Source: Doris montereyensis (taxonomy: Eukaryota; Mollusca; Gastropoda; Nudibranchia; Dorididae). Taken from it: DNA of 64,000 bases. Each line of letters opens with the position of its first letter. Positions within the stretch are counted from its first letter, which is position 1. Below, piece by piece: positions 1 through 15,120 of the stretch. Both the position numbers and the translations under genes were made by a program. A model generated the notes under the pieces. That model had not been told where the DNA came from. It was given only the letters and a program-made list of their open reading frames with translations, and did not search any database. Where the stretch lies: assembly GCA_037039925.1 (NCBI GenBank), contig JAXRKP010000388.1, forward strand, positions 72,001 to 136,000. Direction: 5' to 3'.

Positions 1-2660
1 GTTATATGTTGATATGTATAAGTTTATGTATGACTGTCAATGTGTATAAGTTATATGTATGACTGTCATGTGTATTGTTCTATGTATGACTGTCATGTGT
101 ATATGTTCTATGTATGACTGTCATGTGTATATGTTATATGTATGACTGTCAGGTGTATAGTTATATGTATGACTGTCAATTGTATATGCGTTATATGTAT
201 GACTGTCAATTGTATATATGTATGACTGTCTAAGTTCTATGTATGACTGTCAATTGTATAAGTTCTATGTATGACTGTCAATTGTATAAGTTCTATGTAT
301 GACTGTCAATTGTATAAGTTCTATGTATGACTGTCAATTGTATAAGTTCTATGTATGACTGTCATGTGTATAAGTTCTATGTATGACTGTCAATTGTATA
401 AGTTATATGTATGACTGTCAATTGTATGTTCTATGTATGACTGTCATGTATACGTTCTATGTATGACTGTCATTGTATAAGGTCTATGTATGACTGTCTT
501 GTGTATGTATGTATGACTGTCATTGTATAAGTTCTATGTATGACTGTCAATTGTATCAGTTCTATGTATACTGTCATGTGTATAAGTTCTATGTATGACT
601 GTCATATGTATAAGTTCTATGTATGACTGTCATGTGTATAAGTTCTATGTATGACTGTCAGGTGTATAAGTTCTATGTATGACTGTCAATTGTATAAGTT
701 CTATGTATGATTGTCAATTGTATATGTTCTATGTATGACTGTCAGGTGTATACGTTCTATGTATGACTGTCAATTGTATAAGTTATATGTATGACTTTGT
801 CAATAAAAGTTCACTGTCTATGTATAAGTTCTATGTATGACTGTCAATTGTATGTAGGACTGTCATGTGTAAGTTCTATGTATGACTGTCAGGTGTATAA
901 GTTCTTGTATGACTGTCATGTGTATATGTTCTATGTATGACTGTCATGTGTATAAGTTTCTATGTATGACTGTCATGTGTATAAGTTCTATGTATGACTG
1001 TCAATTGTATAAGTTCTGTATGACCATGACTGTCAATTGACTGTATCAATATAAGTTCTATGTATAACTGTCTATGTTATGCTGTTATATGTATGACTGT
1101 CAATTTTATAAGTTCTATGTTATGACTGTCATGTGTATAAGTTCTATGTATGAGTGTCAATTGTATATGTTATATGTATGACTGTCTATGTATTATGTGT
1201 ATAAGTTCTATGTATGACTGTCATGTGTATAAGTTATATGTATGACTGTCATGTGTATAAGTTATATGTATGACTGTCATAAGTTCTATGTATAAGTTCT
1301 ATGTATGACTGTCAATTGTATCAGTTCTATGTTATACTGTCATGTGTATAAGTTCTATGTATGACTGTCATATGTATAAGTTCTATGTATGACTGTCATG
1401 AGTATAAGTTCTATGTATGACTGCTTGTGTATAAGTTTTATGTGTATAAGTTATATGTATGACTGTCAATTGTATAAGTTCTATGTATGACTGTCATGTG
1501 TATAAGTTCTATGTATGACTGTCATGTGTATAGTTCTAATGACTGTCATCTGTATAAGTTCTATGTATGACTGTCATGTCTATATGTTCTATGTATGACT
1601 GTCTTGTGTATAAGTTTTATGTATGACTGTCAATTGTATAAGTTATATGTATGACTGTCATGTCTATGTTCTATATGACTGTCATGTGTATAAGTTCTAT
1701 GTATTTCATGTGTATAAATGTTTGTATAAGTTATATGTATGACTGTCTTTTGTATAAATTCTATGTATGACTGTCATGTGTATAAGTTTTATGTATGACT
1801 GTCAATTGTAAGTTCTATGTATGACTTCTATGTTCTATGTATTACTGTCTTATGTATAAGTTTATATGTATGACTGTCAATTGTATAAGTTCTATGTATG
1901 ACTGTCTTGTGTATAAGTTATGTATGACTGTCATGTGTGTATAAGTTCTATGTATGAGTGTCAATGTCTTTATATGTTCTATGTATGACTCTCTTGTGTA
2001 TAAGTTCTATGTATGACTGTCATGTGTATAAGTTATATGTATGACTGTCAATGTGTATAAGTTCTATGTATGACTGTCTTGTGTGTAAGTTCTATGTATA
2101 CTGTCATGTGTATATGTTATATTTATATGTCCATTGTATAAGTTCTATGTATACTTCATGTATATGTTTTATGTATGACTGTCCATGTGTGTATGTTCTA
2201 TGTATGACTGTCTGTGTATAAGTTCGATACCTGTCAATTTTATAAGTTCTATGTTATACTGTCATGTGTATATGTTATATGTATACATTCATTATGTTTT
2301 ATATCTACATTCATGTGTATATGTTTTTATATCTACAATTTGTAAGTTATTTTATGTCAACATTGTATAAGTTCTATATGACTTTATGTGTATAAGTTCA
2401 TCTCTATATGTATTTATGTTTATATTTATGTCTGTATTTTTTTATATGTTGACCTTCATGTATGACTGTCCATGTGTATAAGTTCTATGTATGACTGTCA
2501 TGTGTATATCTACTGTCTTGTGTTTTTATGTATGACTATCACGTATAAATTCATTTCATGTGTATAGAGAAGTTTATGTATGACTTTTTATGTTCACGTT
2601 CATATCTATGTATGACTGTCTTTTTAGTTTTTTTAAATGTCAATTGTATAAGTTATATGT
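1..2660. repeat. 28-bp satellite, form A
   Basis: Near-continuous tandem array that begins before the window. The unit is about 28 bp; its core reads TATGTATGACTGTCA followed by a TGTATAAGTTC-like segment. Common variants have ATTGTATAAG or TGTGTATAAG after the core. Many units are shortened by a few bases (for example around 780-830, 1,020-1,080 and 1,680-1,730), so this end of the array is less regular than form B. No coding signal is seen. Confidence 0.9.
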
Positions 2661-5600
2661 ATGATCAGTTCTATGTATGACTGTCATGTGTATATCTTTC
2701 AATTGTGTATATGTTCTATGTATCTCTCTTGTGTATAAGTTCTATGTATTACTGTCTTGTGTATGTTTTTATGACTTTTACTTTCATGACTGTCATGTGT
2801 ATGTTTTTCATGTCTTTAAGATTATATGTATGACTGTCTTGTGTATAAGTTCACTGTCTGTATGTTTTTATTTTTACATGTGTATAAGTTCATGTCTCAT
2901 GTGTATATGTTTTTATGTTTACGTTCATGTCTGTATGTTTTTATCGTCTACGTTCATGTCATGTGTATATGTTATATTTATTCACTATGTCGTTTATATT
3001 CATGTCTGTATCTCATTTTTTTATATTTCTATATGTATTTATGTTTATTTCATGTCTGTATGTTTTTATGTCGTTCATTTCTGTATGTTTTTATGTTTCA
3101 CGTTCATATCTGTATGTTTTTACGTATCTTTCTATCTCTTCGTTCATGTCTGTATGTTTTTATTTTTACTTTCATGTCTGTATGTTTTATGTCTACGTTT
3201 TCATGTATGTATGTTTTTACGTTCATGTCTGTATGTTTTTATGTCTACGTTCCTGTCTGTATGTTTTTATTTCTACTTTATGTCTGTATGTTTTTTTCAT
3301 GTCTGTATGGTTTTATGTCTACGTTCATGTCTGTATGTTTTTTTATCTCTATGTTTTATTTCTACTTTCATGTCTGTATGTATGTCTGTTTTTTTGTTTT
3401 ACTATTTATGTCTGTATGTTTTTATTACTGTATGTTTTTATTACTACGTTCATGTCTGTATGTTTTTATGCTTACGTTAATGACTGTATGTTTTTATGTC
3501 TACGTTCATGTCTGTATGTTTTTATATCTACGTTCATGTCTGTATGTTTTTATCTGTACGTTCATGTCTGTATGTTTTTTATGTTTACGTTCATGTCTGT
3601 ATGTTTTGATGTCTACGTTCATGTCTGTATGTTTTTATGTTTACGTTCATGTCTGTATGCTTTTATGTCTATGTTTATGTCTGTATGTTTTTATATCTAC
3701 GTTCATGTCTGTATGTTTTTATCTCTACGTTCATGTCTGTCTATTTTTATCTCTACCTTCATGTCTGTATGTTTTTTATCTCTACGTTCATGTCTGTATG
3801 TTTTTATATCTACGTTCATGTCTGTATGTTTTTATATCTACGTTCATGTCTGTATGTTTTTATATCTACGTTCATGTCTGTATGTTTTTATATCTACGTT
3901 CATGTCTGTATGTTTTTATATCTACGTTCATGTCTGTATGTTTTTATATCTACGTTCAGGTCAGTATGTTTTTATATCTACGTTCATGTCTGTATGTTTT
4001 TATATCTACGTTCATGTCTGTATGTTTTCATCTCTACGTCCATGTCTTCATAATTTTAAGTCTACGTTCATGTCTGTATGTTTTAATATTTACGTTAATG
4101 TCTGTATGTTGTTATGTCTTCGTTCATGTCTGTATGTTTTTATGTTTACGTTAATGTCTGTATTTTTTATGTCTACGTTCATGTCTATATGTTTTGATGT
4201 CTACGTTCATGTCTGTATGTTTTTATATCTACGTTCATGTCTGTATGTTTTTATGTTTACGTTCATGTCTGTACGTTTTTATGTTTACGTTCCTGTCTGT
4301 AATGTTTTTATATCTAAGTTCATGTCTGTATGTTTTTATATCTATGTTCATTTCCGTAGGTTTTTATGTTTACGTTTATGGCTGTATGTTTTTATTGCTA
4401 CGTTCATGTCTGTATGTTTTCATGTTTACGTTAATGACTGTATGTTTTATTCTCTAAGTTCATGTCTGTATGTTTTTAAGTTTACGTTTATGTCTGTATG
4501 TTTTTATTACTACATTCATGTCTGTATGTTTTTATATCTACGTTCATGTCTGTATGTTTTTATGTTTACTTTAATGACTGTATGTTTTTATCTCTACGTT
4601 CATGTCTGTATGTTTTTATATCTACGTTCTTGTCTGTATGTTTTTATCTCTACGTTCATGTCTGTATGTTTTTATATCTACGTTCATGTCTGTATGTTTT
4701 ATCTCTACGTTTATGTCTGTATGTTTTATCTCTACGTTTATGTCTGTATGTTTTTTATCTCTACGTTCATGTCTGTATGTTTTTATATCTACGTTCATGT
4801 CTGTATGTTTTTTATGGCTACGTTCATGTATGTATGTTTTTATATTTACGTTCATGTTTGTATATTTTTTTGATATCTACGTTCATGTATGTATATTTTT
4901 ATTTACGTTCATGTCTCTAAGTTTTTATTTTTACTTTCATGTCTGTATGTTTATGTTTACGTTCACGTCTGTATGTTTTTATGTCTACGTTCATGTCCAT
5001 ATGATTTTATGTCTACGTTCATACCTATATGTTTTTATGTCTACGTTCATGTCTGTATGTTTTTATATCGACGTTCATGTCTGTGAAAAAAAAATTACGG
5101 TCATGGCTGTATCTTTTTGTCTCTACGTTCATGTCTGTATGTTTTTATCTCTACGTTCATGTTTTCATATTTGTATGTCTACGTTCATGTCTGTATGTTT
5201 TCATATTTACGTTATTGTTTGTATGATTTTATCTCAATGTTCATGTCTGTATGTTTTTATGTTTACGTTCATGTCTGTACGTTTTTATCTCTACGTTCAT
5301 GTCTATATGTTTTTATCTCTACGTTCATGGTTGTATGTTTTCATGTCTACGTCTGTATGTTTTTATGTTTACGTTCATATCTGTATGTTTTTATGTGTAC
5401 GTCTGTATGTTTTTATGTATATGTTCATGTCTGTGTGTTTTTATCTCTATGTTCATGTCTGTATGTTTTTATGTGTACATCACTACGTTTTTATGTTTAC
5501 GTTCATGTCTGTATGTTTTTATCTCTACGTTCATGTCTGTATGTTTTTATCTCTACATCTGTATCTTTGTAGGTTTACGTTCATGTCTCTGTTGTTTTTA

Positions 5601-8600
5601 TGTTTACGTCTGTATGTTTTTATGTTTACGTTCATGTCTCTAGGCTTTTATGTTTACATTCATGTTTGTATGTGTTTATATGTACGTTCATGTCTGAATG
5701 TTTTTATATGTACGCTCATGTGTTTATGTTTTTATGTTTACGTTCATGTCTGTATGTTTATATATGTACGTTCCTGTCTGTATGTTTTTATATGTACGTT
5801 CATGTCTGTATGTTTTTATATGTACGTTCATGTCTGTATGTTTTTATATGCACGTTCATGTCTGTATGTTTTTATATGTACGTTCATGTCTGTATGTTTT
5901 TATATGTACGTTCATGTCTGTATGTTTTTATATGTACGTTCATGTCTGTATGTTTTTATATTTACTTTCATGTCTGTATGTTTTTATATGTACGTTCATG
6001 TCTGTATGTTTTTATATGCACGTTCATGTCTGTATGTTTTTATATGTACGTTCATGTCTGTATGTTTTTATATGTACTTTGATGTCTGTATGTTTTTATA
6101 TGTACGTTCATGTCTGTATGTTTTTATATTGACGTTCATGTGTGTATGTTTTTTATATTTACGTTCATGTCTGCATGTTTTTATATGTACGTTCATGCCT
6201 GTATGTTTTTATATCTACGTTCATAGCTGTATGTTTTTATGTATACGTTCATGTCTGCATGTTTTTATCTCCACGTTGATGTCTGTATGTTTTGATGTTT
6301 ACGTTCATGTCTGTATGTTTTGATGTTTACATTCATGTCTGTATGTTTTGATGTCTACGTTCATGTCTGTATGTTTTCATGTCTACGTTCATATCTGTAT
6401 GTTTTCATGTCTACGTTCATATCTGTATGTTTTCATGTCTACGTTCATATCTGTATGTTTTAATGTCTACGTTCATGTCTGTATGTTTTCATGTCTAGGT
6501 TTATGTCTGTACGTTTTCATGTCTACGTTCATATCTGTATGTTTTCATGTCTACGTTCATATCTGTATGTTTTTATGCCAACGTTGATATCTCCATTTTT
6601 TTTATGTCTACGTTCATGTCTGTATGTTTTGATGTCTACGTTCATGTCTGTATGTTTTTACGTCTACGTTCATGTATTTTTTTATATCTAGGTTTATGTC
6701 TGTATGTTTTTATGTCTACGTTTATTTCTTTATGTTTTTATACCTAAGATCATGTCTGTATTTTATTGATGCATTCGTTCATGTCTATATGTTTTTATAT
6801 CTACGTACATATATGTATGTTTTGATATATACGTTTATGTCTGTATATTTTCATATCGACATTAATGTCTGTAAGGTCGATATCGGCGTTAATGTCTGTA
6901 TGTATTTATTTTTACATTTGTGTTGGTATGTTTTTATTTCTACCTTCATGTCTGTATATCTTTAATTTTACTTTTCATGTCTGTATGTTTTTATATGTAC
7001 GTTCATGTCTGTACCTTTTTGTGTCGACGTTCTTTTCTGTATGTTTTTATTTGGACGTTCAGGGCTGTATGTTTTTATTTGGACGTTCAGGGCTGTATGT
7101 TTTGATGTCTACGTTCATGTCTGTATGTTTATATTTGGACGTTCAGGGCTGTATGTTTTTATTTGGACGTTCAGGGCTGTATGTTTTGATGTCTACGTTC
7201 ATGTCTGTATATTTTGATCTCTACATTCATGTCTGTATGTTTTTATATCTACGTTCATGTCTGTATGTTTTTATATCTACGTTCATGTCTGTATGTTTTT
7301 ATCTCTACGTTCATGTCTGTATGTTTTCATCTCTACGTTCATGTCTGTATGTTTTTATGGCTACGTTCATGTCTGTATTTTTTATGGCTACGTTCATGTC
7401 TGTATGTTTTTATATCTACGTTCATGTCTGTATGTTTTTATGCCTAAGTTCATGTCTGTATGTTTTTATCTCTACGTTCATGTCTGTATGTTTTTATATC
7501 TACTTTCATGCTTGTATCTTTCTATATCTATTTTCATGTCTGTATGTTTTCATATCTACGTTCATGTCTGTATGTTTTTATATCTACGTTCATGTCTGTA
7601 TGTTTTTATCTCTACGTTCATGTCTGTATGTTTTTATATCTACGTTCATGTCTGTATGTTTTTATATCTACGTTCATGTCTGTATGTTTTCATCTCTACG
7701 TTCATGTCTGTATGTTTATATATCTACGTTCATGTCTGTATGTTTTTATATCTACGTTCATGTCTGTCTGTTTTTATATCTACGTTCATGTCTGTATGTT
7801 TTTATATCTACGTTCATGTCTATGTTTTTACATCTATGTTCATGTCTGTATGTTTTTATATCTAAGTTCATGCCTATGTTTTTACGTCTATGTCCATGTC
7901 TGTATGTTTTTATATCTACGTTCATGTCTATGTTTTTAAGTCTACGTTCATGTCTGTATGTTTTTATATCTACCTTGCTGTCTATGTTTTTATATCAACG
8001 TTAATATCTGTATGTTTTGATGTCTACGTTCATGTCTGTATGTTTTTATATCTACGTTCATGTCTGTATGTTTTTATATCTACGTTCATGTCTGTATGTT
8101 TTTATGGCTACATTCATGTCTGTATGTTTTTATATCTACGTTCATGTTTGTATGTTTTTACATCTAAGTTCATGTTTGTATGTTTTTATATCTATGTTCA
8201 TGTCTGTATGTTTTGATATCAACGTTCATGTCTGTATGTTTTTATATCTACGTTCATGTTTGTATGTTTTTATATCTACGTTCATGTCTGTATGTTTTTA
8301 TATCTACGTTCATGTCTGTATGTTTTTTGGCTACGTTATGTCTATCTACGTTCATGTTTGTATGTTTTTACATCTAAGTTCATGTTTGTATGTTTTTATA
8401 TCTACGTTCATGTTTGTATGTTTTTATATCTACGTTCATGTCTGTATGTTTGATATCAACGTTCATGTCTGTATGTTTTTATATCTACGTTCATGTTTGT
8501 ATGTTTTTATATCTACGTTCATGTCTGTATGTTTTTATATCTACGTTCATGTCTGTATGTTTTTATGGCTACGTTCATTCTGTATGTTTTTATATCTACG

Positions 8601-8985
8601 TTCATGTTTGTATGTTTTTACATCTAAGTTCATGTTTGTATGTTTTTATATCTATGTTCATGTCTGTATGTTTTGATATCAACGTTCATGTCTGTATGTT
8701 TTTATATCTACGTTCATGTTTGTATGTTTTTATATCTACGTTCATGTCTGTATGATTTTGATATCAACGTTCATGTCTGTATGTTTTTATATCTACGTTC
8801 ATGTTTGTATGTTTTTATATCTACGTTCATGTCTGTATGTTTTTATATCTACGTTCATGTCTGTATGTTTTTATATCTACGTTCATGTCTGTATGTTTTT
8901 ATATCTACGTTCATGTCTGTATGTTTTTATATCTACGTTCATGTTTGTATGTTTTTACATCTAAGTTCATGTCTGTATGTTTTTA
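2661..8985. repeat. 28-bp satellite, form B
   Basis: Tandem array of a 28-bp unit containing ACGTTCATGTCTGTATG followed by TTTTTATATCT. Between about 2,200 and 3,430 form A and form B units are mixed, and the two can be aligned (ATGaCTGTcATGT against ATGtCTGTATGT), so they look like one family that diverged. Local subfamilies are homogenised: a TATATGTACG form at 5,760-6,120, a TTCATATCTGTATG form at 6,360-6,560, and a TTGGACGTTCAGGG form at 7,050-7,180. Around 8,160-8,760 a block of about eight units repeats with a period near 225-240 bp. Long forward ORFs here are artefacts of a stop-free unit. Confidence 0.92.
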
Positions 8986-8989
8986 ACTT

Positions 8990-11900
8990 GTTTCATTTTT
9001 GTTCTTTCCTTCTTTATCTAGTTCTATTCTACATTTCGGTGTATGGGTTTATTCTTTCTTTATCAGTTCCTACTCTGCATTTCGGTGTATGGGTTCATTC
9101 ATTCTTTATCAGTTCCTATTCTACATTTCGGTGTATGGGTTCCTTCATTCTTTATCAGTTCCTATTCTACATTTCGGTGTATGAGTTCATTCTTTCTTTA
9201 TCAGTTCCTATTCTACATTTCTGTGTATGGGTTTATTCTTTCTTTATCAGTTGCTATTCTACCTTTCTGTGTATGGGTTCATTCTTTCTTTCTTTATCAG
9301 TTCCTATTCTACATTTCTGTGTATGGGTTTATTCTTTCTTTTCCTTATCAGTTCTCTTCTACATTTCTGTGTATGGGTTTATTCTTTTCTTTCTTTATCA
9401 GTTCCTCTTCTACATTTCTGTGTATGGGTTTATTCTTTCTTTCTTTATCAGTTCCTCTTCTACATTTCTGTGTATGGGTTTATTCTTTCTTTCTTTATCA
9501 GTTTCTATTCTACATTTCTGTGTATGGGTTTATTCTTTCTTTCTTTATCAGTTCCTATTTTACATATCTGTGTATGGGGTCATTCGTTCGTTCTTTATCA
9601 GTTTCTATTCTACATTTCTGTGTATGGGTTTTTTCTTTTCTTTCTTTATCAGTTTCTATTCTACATTTCTGTGTATGGGTTTATTCTTTCTTTCTTTATC
9701 AGTTTCTATTCTACATTTCTGTGTATGCGTTCATTCTTTCTTTCTTTATCAGTTCCTATTTTACATTTCTGTGTATGGGTTTATTCTTTCTTTCTTTATC
9801 AGTTTCTATTTTACATTTCTGTGTATGGGTTCATTCTTTCTTTCTTTATCAGTTTCTATTTTACATTTCTGTGTATGGGTTTATTCTTTCTTTCTTTATC
9901 AGTTCTATTTTACATTTCTGTGTATGCGTTCATTCTTTCTTTCTTTATCAGTTTCTATTCTACATTTCTGTGTATGGGTTTATTCTTTCTTTCTTTATCA
10001 GTTTCTATTCTACATTTCTGTGTATGGGTTCATTCGTTCGTTCTTTATCAGTTCCTATTCTACATTTCTGTGTATGGGTTCATTCGTTCTTTCTTTATCA
10101 GTTTCTATTCTACATTTCTGTGTATGGGTTCATTCATTTCTTTCTGTGTTTCTTTCTTCGTCGGTTTCTATTCCACCTTTCGGTGTATTGGTTCATTCAT
10201 TCTTTCTTTATCAGTTCTATTCTACATTTCTGTGTATGGTGGGTTCATTCATTCTTTCTTTCTTTATCAGTTTCTATTCCACCTTTCGGTGTATGGGTTC
10301 ATTCTTTCTTTATCAGTTACTATTCTACCTTTCTGTGTATGGGTCCATTCTTTCTTTCTTTTTCCTGTTGCTCTTCTACATTTTGGTGTACGAGTTCATT
10401 CTTTCTGTATCAGTTCCTATTCTACATTTAGGTCTATGGGTTCATTCTTTCTTTATCAGTTCCTATTCTGCATTTTGGTGTATGAGTTCCTTCTTTCTGT
10501 ATCAGTTCCTATTCTACATTTCTGGTCTATGAGTTCATTCTTTCTTTATCAGTTCCTATTCTACCTTTCTGTGTATGGGTTCATTCTTTCTTTCTTTATC
10601 AGTTCCTATTCTACCTTTCTGTGTATGGGTTCATTCTTTCTTTCTTTATCAGTTCCTATTCTACCTTTCTGTGTATGGGTTCATTCTTTCTTTCTTTCTT
10701 TCTTTATCAGTTCCTATTCTACATTTCGGTGTACGGTTTTATTCTTTCTTTCTTTATCAGTTCCTATTCTACATTTTGGAGTATTGTTTCAGTCTTTCTT
10801 TATCAGTTCCTAATCTACATTTCGATGCATGGTTTCATTCTTTCTTTATCAGTTCCTATTCTACATTTCGGTGTATGGTTTCATTCTTTGTTTATCAGTT
10901 CCTATTCTACAGTTCGGTGTATGGTTTCATTCTTTCTTTCTTTATCAGTTCCTATTCTACATTTCGGTGCATGGTTTCATTCTATCTTTATCAGTTCCTA
11001 TTCTACATTTCAGTGTATGGTTTCCCTCTTTCTTTATCAGTTCCTATTCTATATTTCGGTGTATGGTTTCATTCTTTCTTTCTTTATCAGTTCCTATTCT
11101 ACATTTCGGTGCATGGTTTCATTCTATCTTTATCAGTTCCTATTCTACATTTCGGTGCATGGTTTCATTCTATCTTTATCAGTTCCTATTCTACATTTCG
11201 GTGCATGGTTTCATTCTATCTTCATCAGTTCCTATTCTACATTTCGGTGCATGGTTTTATTATATCTTGATCAGTTCCTATTCTACATTTCGGTGCATGG
11301 TTTCATTCTATCTTGATCAGTTCCTATTCTACATTTCGGTGCATGGTTTCATTCTATCTTTATCAGTTCCTATTCTACATTTCAGTCAATGGTTTCATTC
11401 TTTCTTTCTTTATCAGTTCCCTATTCTACATTTCATGGTGTATCAGTTCCTATTTTTCATTCATTTTCTTTATCAGTTCCTATTCTACATTTCAGTGCAT
11501 GGTGCATGGTTTCATTCTATTTCTGTCTTTATCAGTTCCTATTCTACATTTCGGTGCATGGTTTCATTCTTTCTTTCTTTATCAGTTCCTATTCTACATT
11601 TCAGTCTATGGTTTCATTTTTTTATCAGTTCTATTCTACATTTTCTTTTCTTCTTTTATCAGTTCCCCATTCTATGTTTTTCATTCTTTCTTTTCTTTAT
11701 CAGTTCCTATTCTACATTTAGGTGTATGTTTTCATTCTTTCTTTCTTTATCAGTTCCTATTCTACATTTCGGTCATGTTTTCATTCTTTCTTTTCATGTT
11801 CCTATTTACATTTTCTGTTTTCATTTTTTTCTTTATCAGTTCCTATTCTACATTTCGGTCTATGGTTTCATTTTTCTTTCTTTATCAGTTCCTATTCTAC

Positions 11901-14900
11901 ATTTCGGTCTATGGTTTCATTCTTTCTTTATCAGTTCTATTTCATTTCGGTCAGTTCTTTCTTTATCAGTTCTATTCTACATTTCGGTCTATGGTTTCAT
12001 TCTTTCTTTATGTTCCTTTTCATTCTATGGTTTCATTTTTTCTTTTATCAGTTCCTATTCTACATTTCCTGGTTTCATTCTTTCTTTCTAGTTCCTATTC
12101 TTTCGGTGTATGTTTTCATTCTTATCTTTCTATTCTACATCAGTTCTATCTTTATCAGTTTCTACATTTCAGTCTAATGTTTCATTCTTTCTTTCTTTAT
12201 CAGTTCCTATTCTACATTTCGTGTGGTTTCATTCTATCTTTATGGTTTTCATGGTTTCTGTTCTTTCTTTATCAGTTCCTATTCTACATTTTTCATGGTT
12301 TCATTCTATGTTCCTATTTCATTGCATGGTTTTATTCTATCTTTATCAGTTCCTATTCTACATTTAGGTCTATGGTTTCATTACATTTTCTTTCATTCTA
12401 TCTTTATCAGTTCCTATTCTACATTTCGGTCTATGGTTTCATTCTTTCTTTCTTTATCAGTTCCTATTCTACATTTCGGTCTATGGTTTCATTCTTTCTT
12501 GATCAGTTCTTTATCAGTTCCTATTCTACATTTCAGTCTATGGTTTCATTCTTTCTTTCTTTATCAGTTCCTATTCTACATTTCAGTGTATGTTTTCATT
12601 CTTTTTCTTTATCAGTTCCTATTCTACATTTCGGTGCATGGTTTCATTCTTTCTTTCTTTATCAGTTCCTATTCTACATTTCGGTGCATGGTTTCATTCT
12701 TTCTTTTTATCAGTTCAGTCTAATGTTTATTCTACATTTCAGTCTATGGTTTCATTCTTTCTTTCTTTATCAGTTCCTATTCTACATTTCAGTCTATGGT
12801 TTCATTCTTTCTTTATCAGTTCATATTCTACTATTTCAGTCTATGGTTTCATTCTTATTTCTTTATCAGTTCTTTTTTATATTCTACATTTCAGTCTATG
12901 GTTTCTATTCTACATTTTCTATGGTTTCATTCTTTATCAGTTCATATTCTACATTTCAGTCTATGGTTTCATTCTTTCTTTCTTTATCAGTTCATATTCT
13001 ACATTTCAGTCTATGGTTTCATTCTTTCTTTTTATTTCCTATTCTCATTTATCAGTTCCTATTCTACATTTCAGTCTATGGTTTCATTCATGGTTTCATG
13101 GTTTTTTTTATCAGTTCCTATTCTACATTTCAGTCTATGGTTTCATTCTTTCTTTATCAGTTCCTTTCTACATTTATCTAGTTCCTAGTTTCTACATTTC
13201 GGTGCATGGTTTCATTCTTTATCAGTTCTTTCTTTATCAGTTCATATTCTACATTTCAGTCTATGGTTTCATTCTTTCTTTCTTTATCAGTTCCTATTCT
13301 ACATTTCGGTGCATGGTTTCATTCTTTTTTTTTATCAGTTCCTATTCGACATTTCGGTCCATGGTTTCATTCTTTCTTTCTTTATCAGTTCCTATTCTAC
13401 ATTTCGGTGCATGGTTTTATTCTATCTTTATCAGTTCCTATTCTACATTTCAGTGTATGATTTCATTCTTTCTTTATCAGTTCCTATTCTACATTTCGCT
13501 GCATGGTTTCATTCTTTCTTTATCAGTTCCTATTTTACATTTCGGTGCATGGTTTCATTCGTTCTTTCTTGATCAGTTCCTATTCTACATTTCGGTGTAT
13601 AGATTCATTGTTTCTTGATCAGTTCCTTTTCTATATTTCGGTGTATGTGTTCATGGTTTCTTGATCAGTTCCTATTCTACATTTTGGTTGATGGATTCAT
13701 TCTTTCTGTATCAGTTCCTATTCTACATTTTGGTGTATGTGTTCATTCTTTCTTTCTTTATCAATTCCTATTCTACATTTCGGTGTATGGATTCATTCTT
13801 TCTGTCTTTCGTTATCAGTTCCCATTCTACCTTTCGATGTATGGGTTTGTTCTTTCTGTCTTTCTTTATGAGTTCCCATTCTACATTTCGATGTATGGAT
13901 TCATTCGTTCTGTCTTTCTTTATCAGTTCCCATTCTACATTTCGATGTATGGATTCATTCTTTCTGTTTTTCTTTATCAGTTCCTATTCTACATTTCGAT
14001 GTATGGATTCATTCTTTCTGTTTTTCTTTATCAGTTCCCATTCTACATTTCGATGTATGGATTCATTCGTTCTGTCTTTCTTTATCAGTTCCTATTCTAC
14101 ATTTCGATGTATGGATTCATTCTTTCTGTTTTTCTTTATCAGTTCCCTTTCTACATTTCGATGCATGGATTTATTCTTTCTGTCTTTCTTGATCAGTTCC
14201 TATTCTACCGTTTGGTGCATGTGTTCATTCCTTTTTCTTTATCAGTCATATTTTACCTTTTGGTGGATGTGTTCAGTCCTTCTTTCGTTATCATTTCCTA
14301 TTCTAACTTTTGGTGCATGTGTTCATTCCTTCTTTCTAGATCAGTTCCTATTCTACCTTTTTGTGGATTTGTTCATTCCTTCTTTCTTTATCAGTTCCTA
14401 TTCTACCTTTCAGTGTATGGATTCATTCTTTCTTTCTTTATCAGTTCCTATTCTACCTTTCTGTGTGTGGGTTTATTCTTTCTTTCTTTATCAGTTCCTA
14501 TTCTACCTTTCTGTGTTTGGGTTTATTCTTTCTTTCTTTATCACTTCCTATTCTACCTTTCTGTGTTTGGGTTCATTCTTTCTTTCTTTATCAGTTCTTA
14601 TTCTACATTTCGGTGTATAGATTCTTCTTTTTTTCTTTATCAGTTCCCATTCTACCTTTCTGTGTGTGGTTTCATTCTTTTTTTCTTTATCAGTTCTATT
14701 CTACATTTCGGTGTATGGGTTCATTCTTTCTTTCTTTACCAGTTCCTATTCTTCCTTTCTGTGTATGGGTTCATTCTTTCTTTCTTTATCCATTCCTATT
14801 TTACCTTTCTGTGTATGGGTTCATTCTTTCTTTCTTTATCAGTTCTTATTCTACATTTCTGTGTATGGGTTCATTCTTTCTTTCTTTATCCATTCCTATT

Positions 14901-15120
14901 CTACATTTCTGTGTATGGGTTTATTCTTTTCTTTCTTTATCAGTTGCTATTCTACCTTTCTGTGTATGGGTTCATTCTTTCTTTCTTTATCAGTTCCTAT
15001 TCTACATTTCGGTGTATGGGTTCATTCTTTCTTTCTTTATCAGTTCCTATTCTTCCTTTCTGTGTATGGGTTCATTATTGCTTTCTTAATCAGTTTCCAT
15101 TCTGCTTTTCGGTGTATTGG
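8990..15120. repeat. 46/50-bp satellite (TTTATCAGTTCCTATTC family)
   Basis: About 130 tandem units of 46 or 50 bp. Each contains TATCAGTTCCTATTCTACAT, then TTCGGTGTATGGGTTCATTC and one to four TTTC steps; the TTTC count makes the length difference. Regional variants exist: GGTGCATGGTTTC at about 10,960-13,560, CGATGTATGGATTC at 13,830-14,170, and a disordered zone with truncated units at 11,400-13,200. The right edge runs straight into the 3' end of a LINE fragment, and the same unit occurs once at the 3' end of a LINE at 61,374. Forward ORFs of up to 630 codons are repeat translations. Confidence 0.93.

Noticed and set aside
2915..4873. 652-codon Cys/Tyr/Phe-rich plus-strand ORF
   Set aside because: Pure translation of the 28-bp satellite; all three forward frames are open and the protein repeats every 28 residues.
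8640..10532. 630-codon ORF resembling a hydrophobic membrane protein
   Set aside because: Translation of the 46/50-bp satellite across the satellite border; no start context, domain or codon bias.
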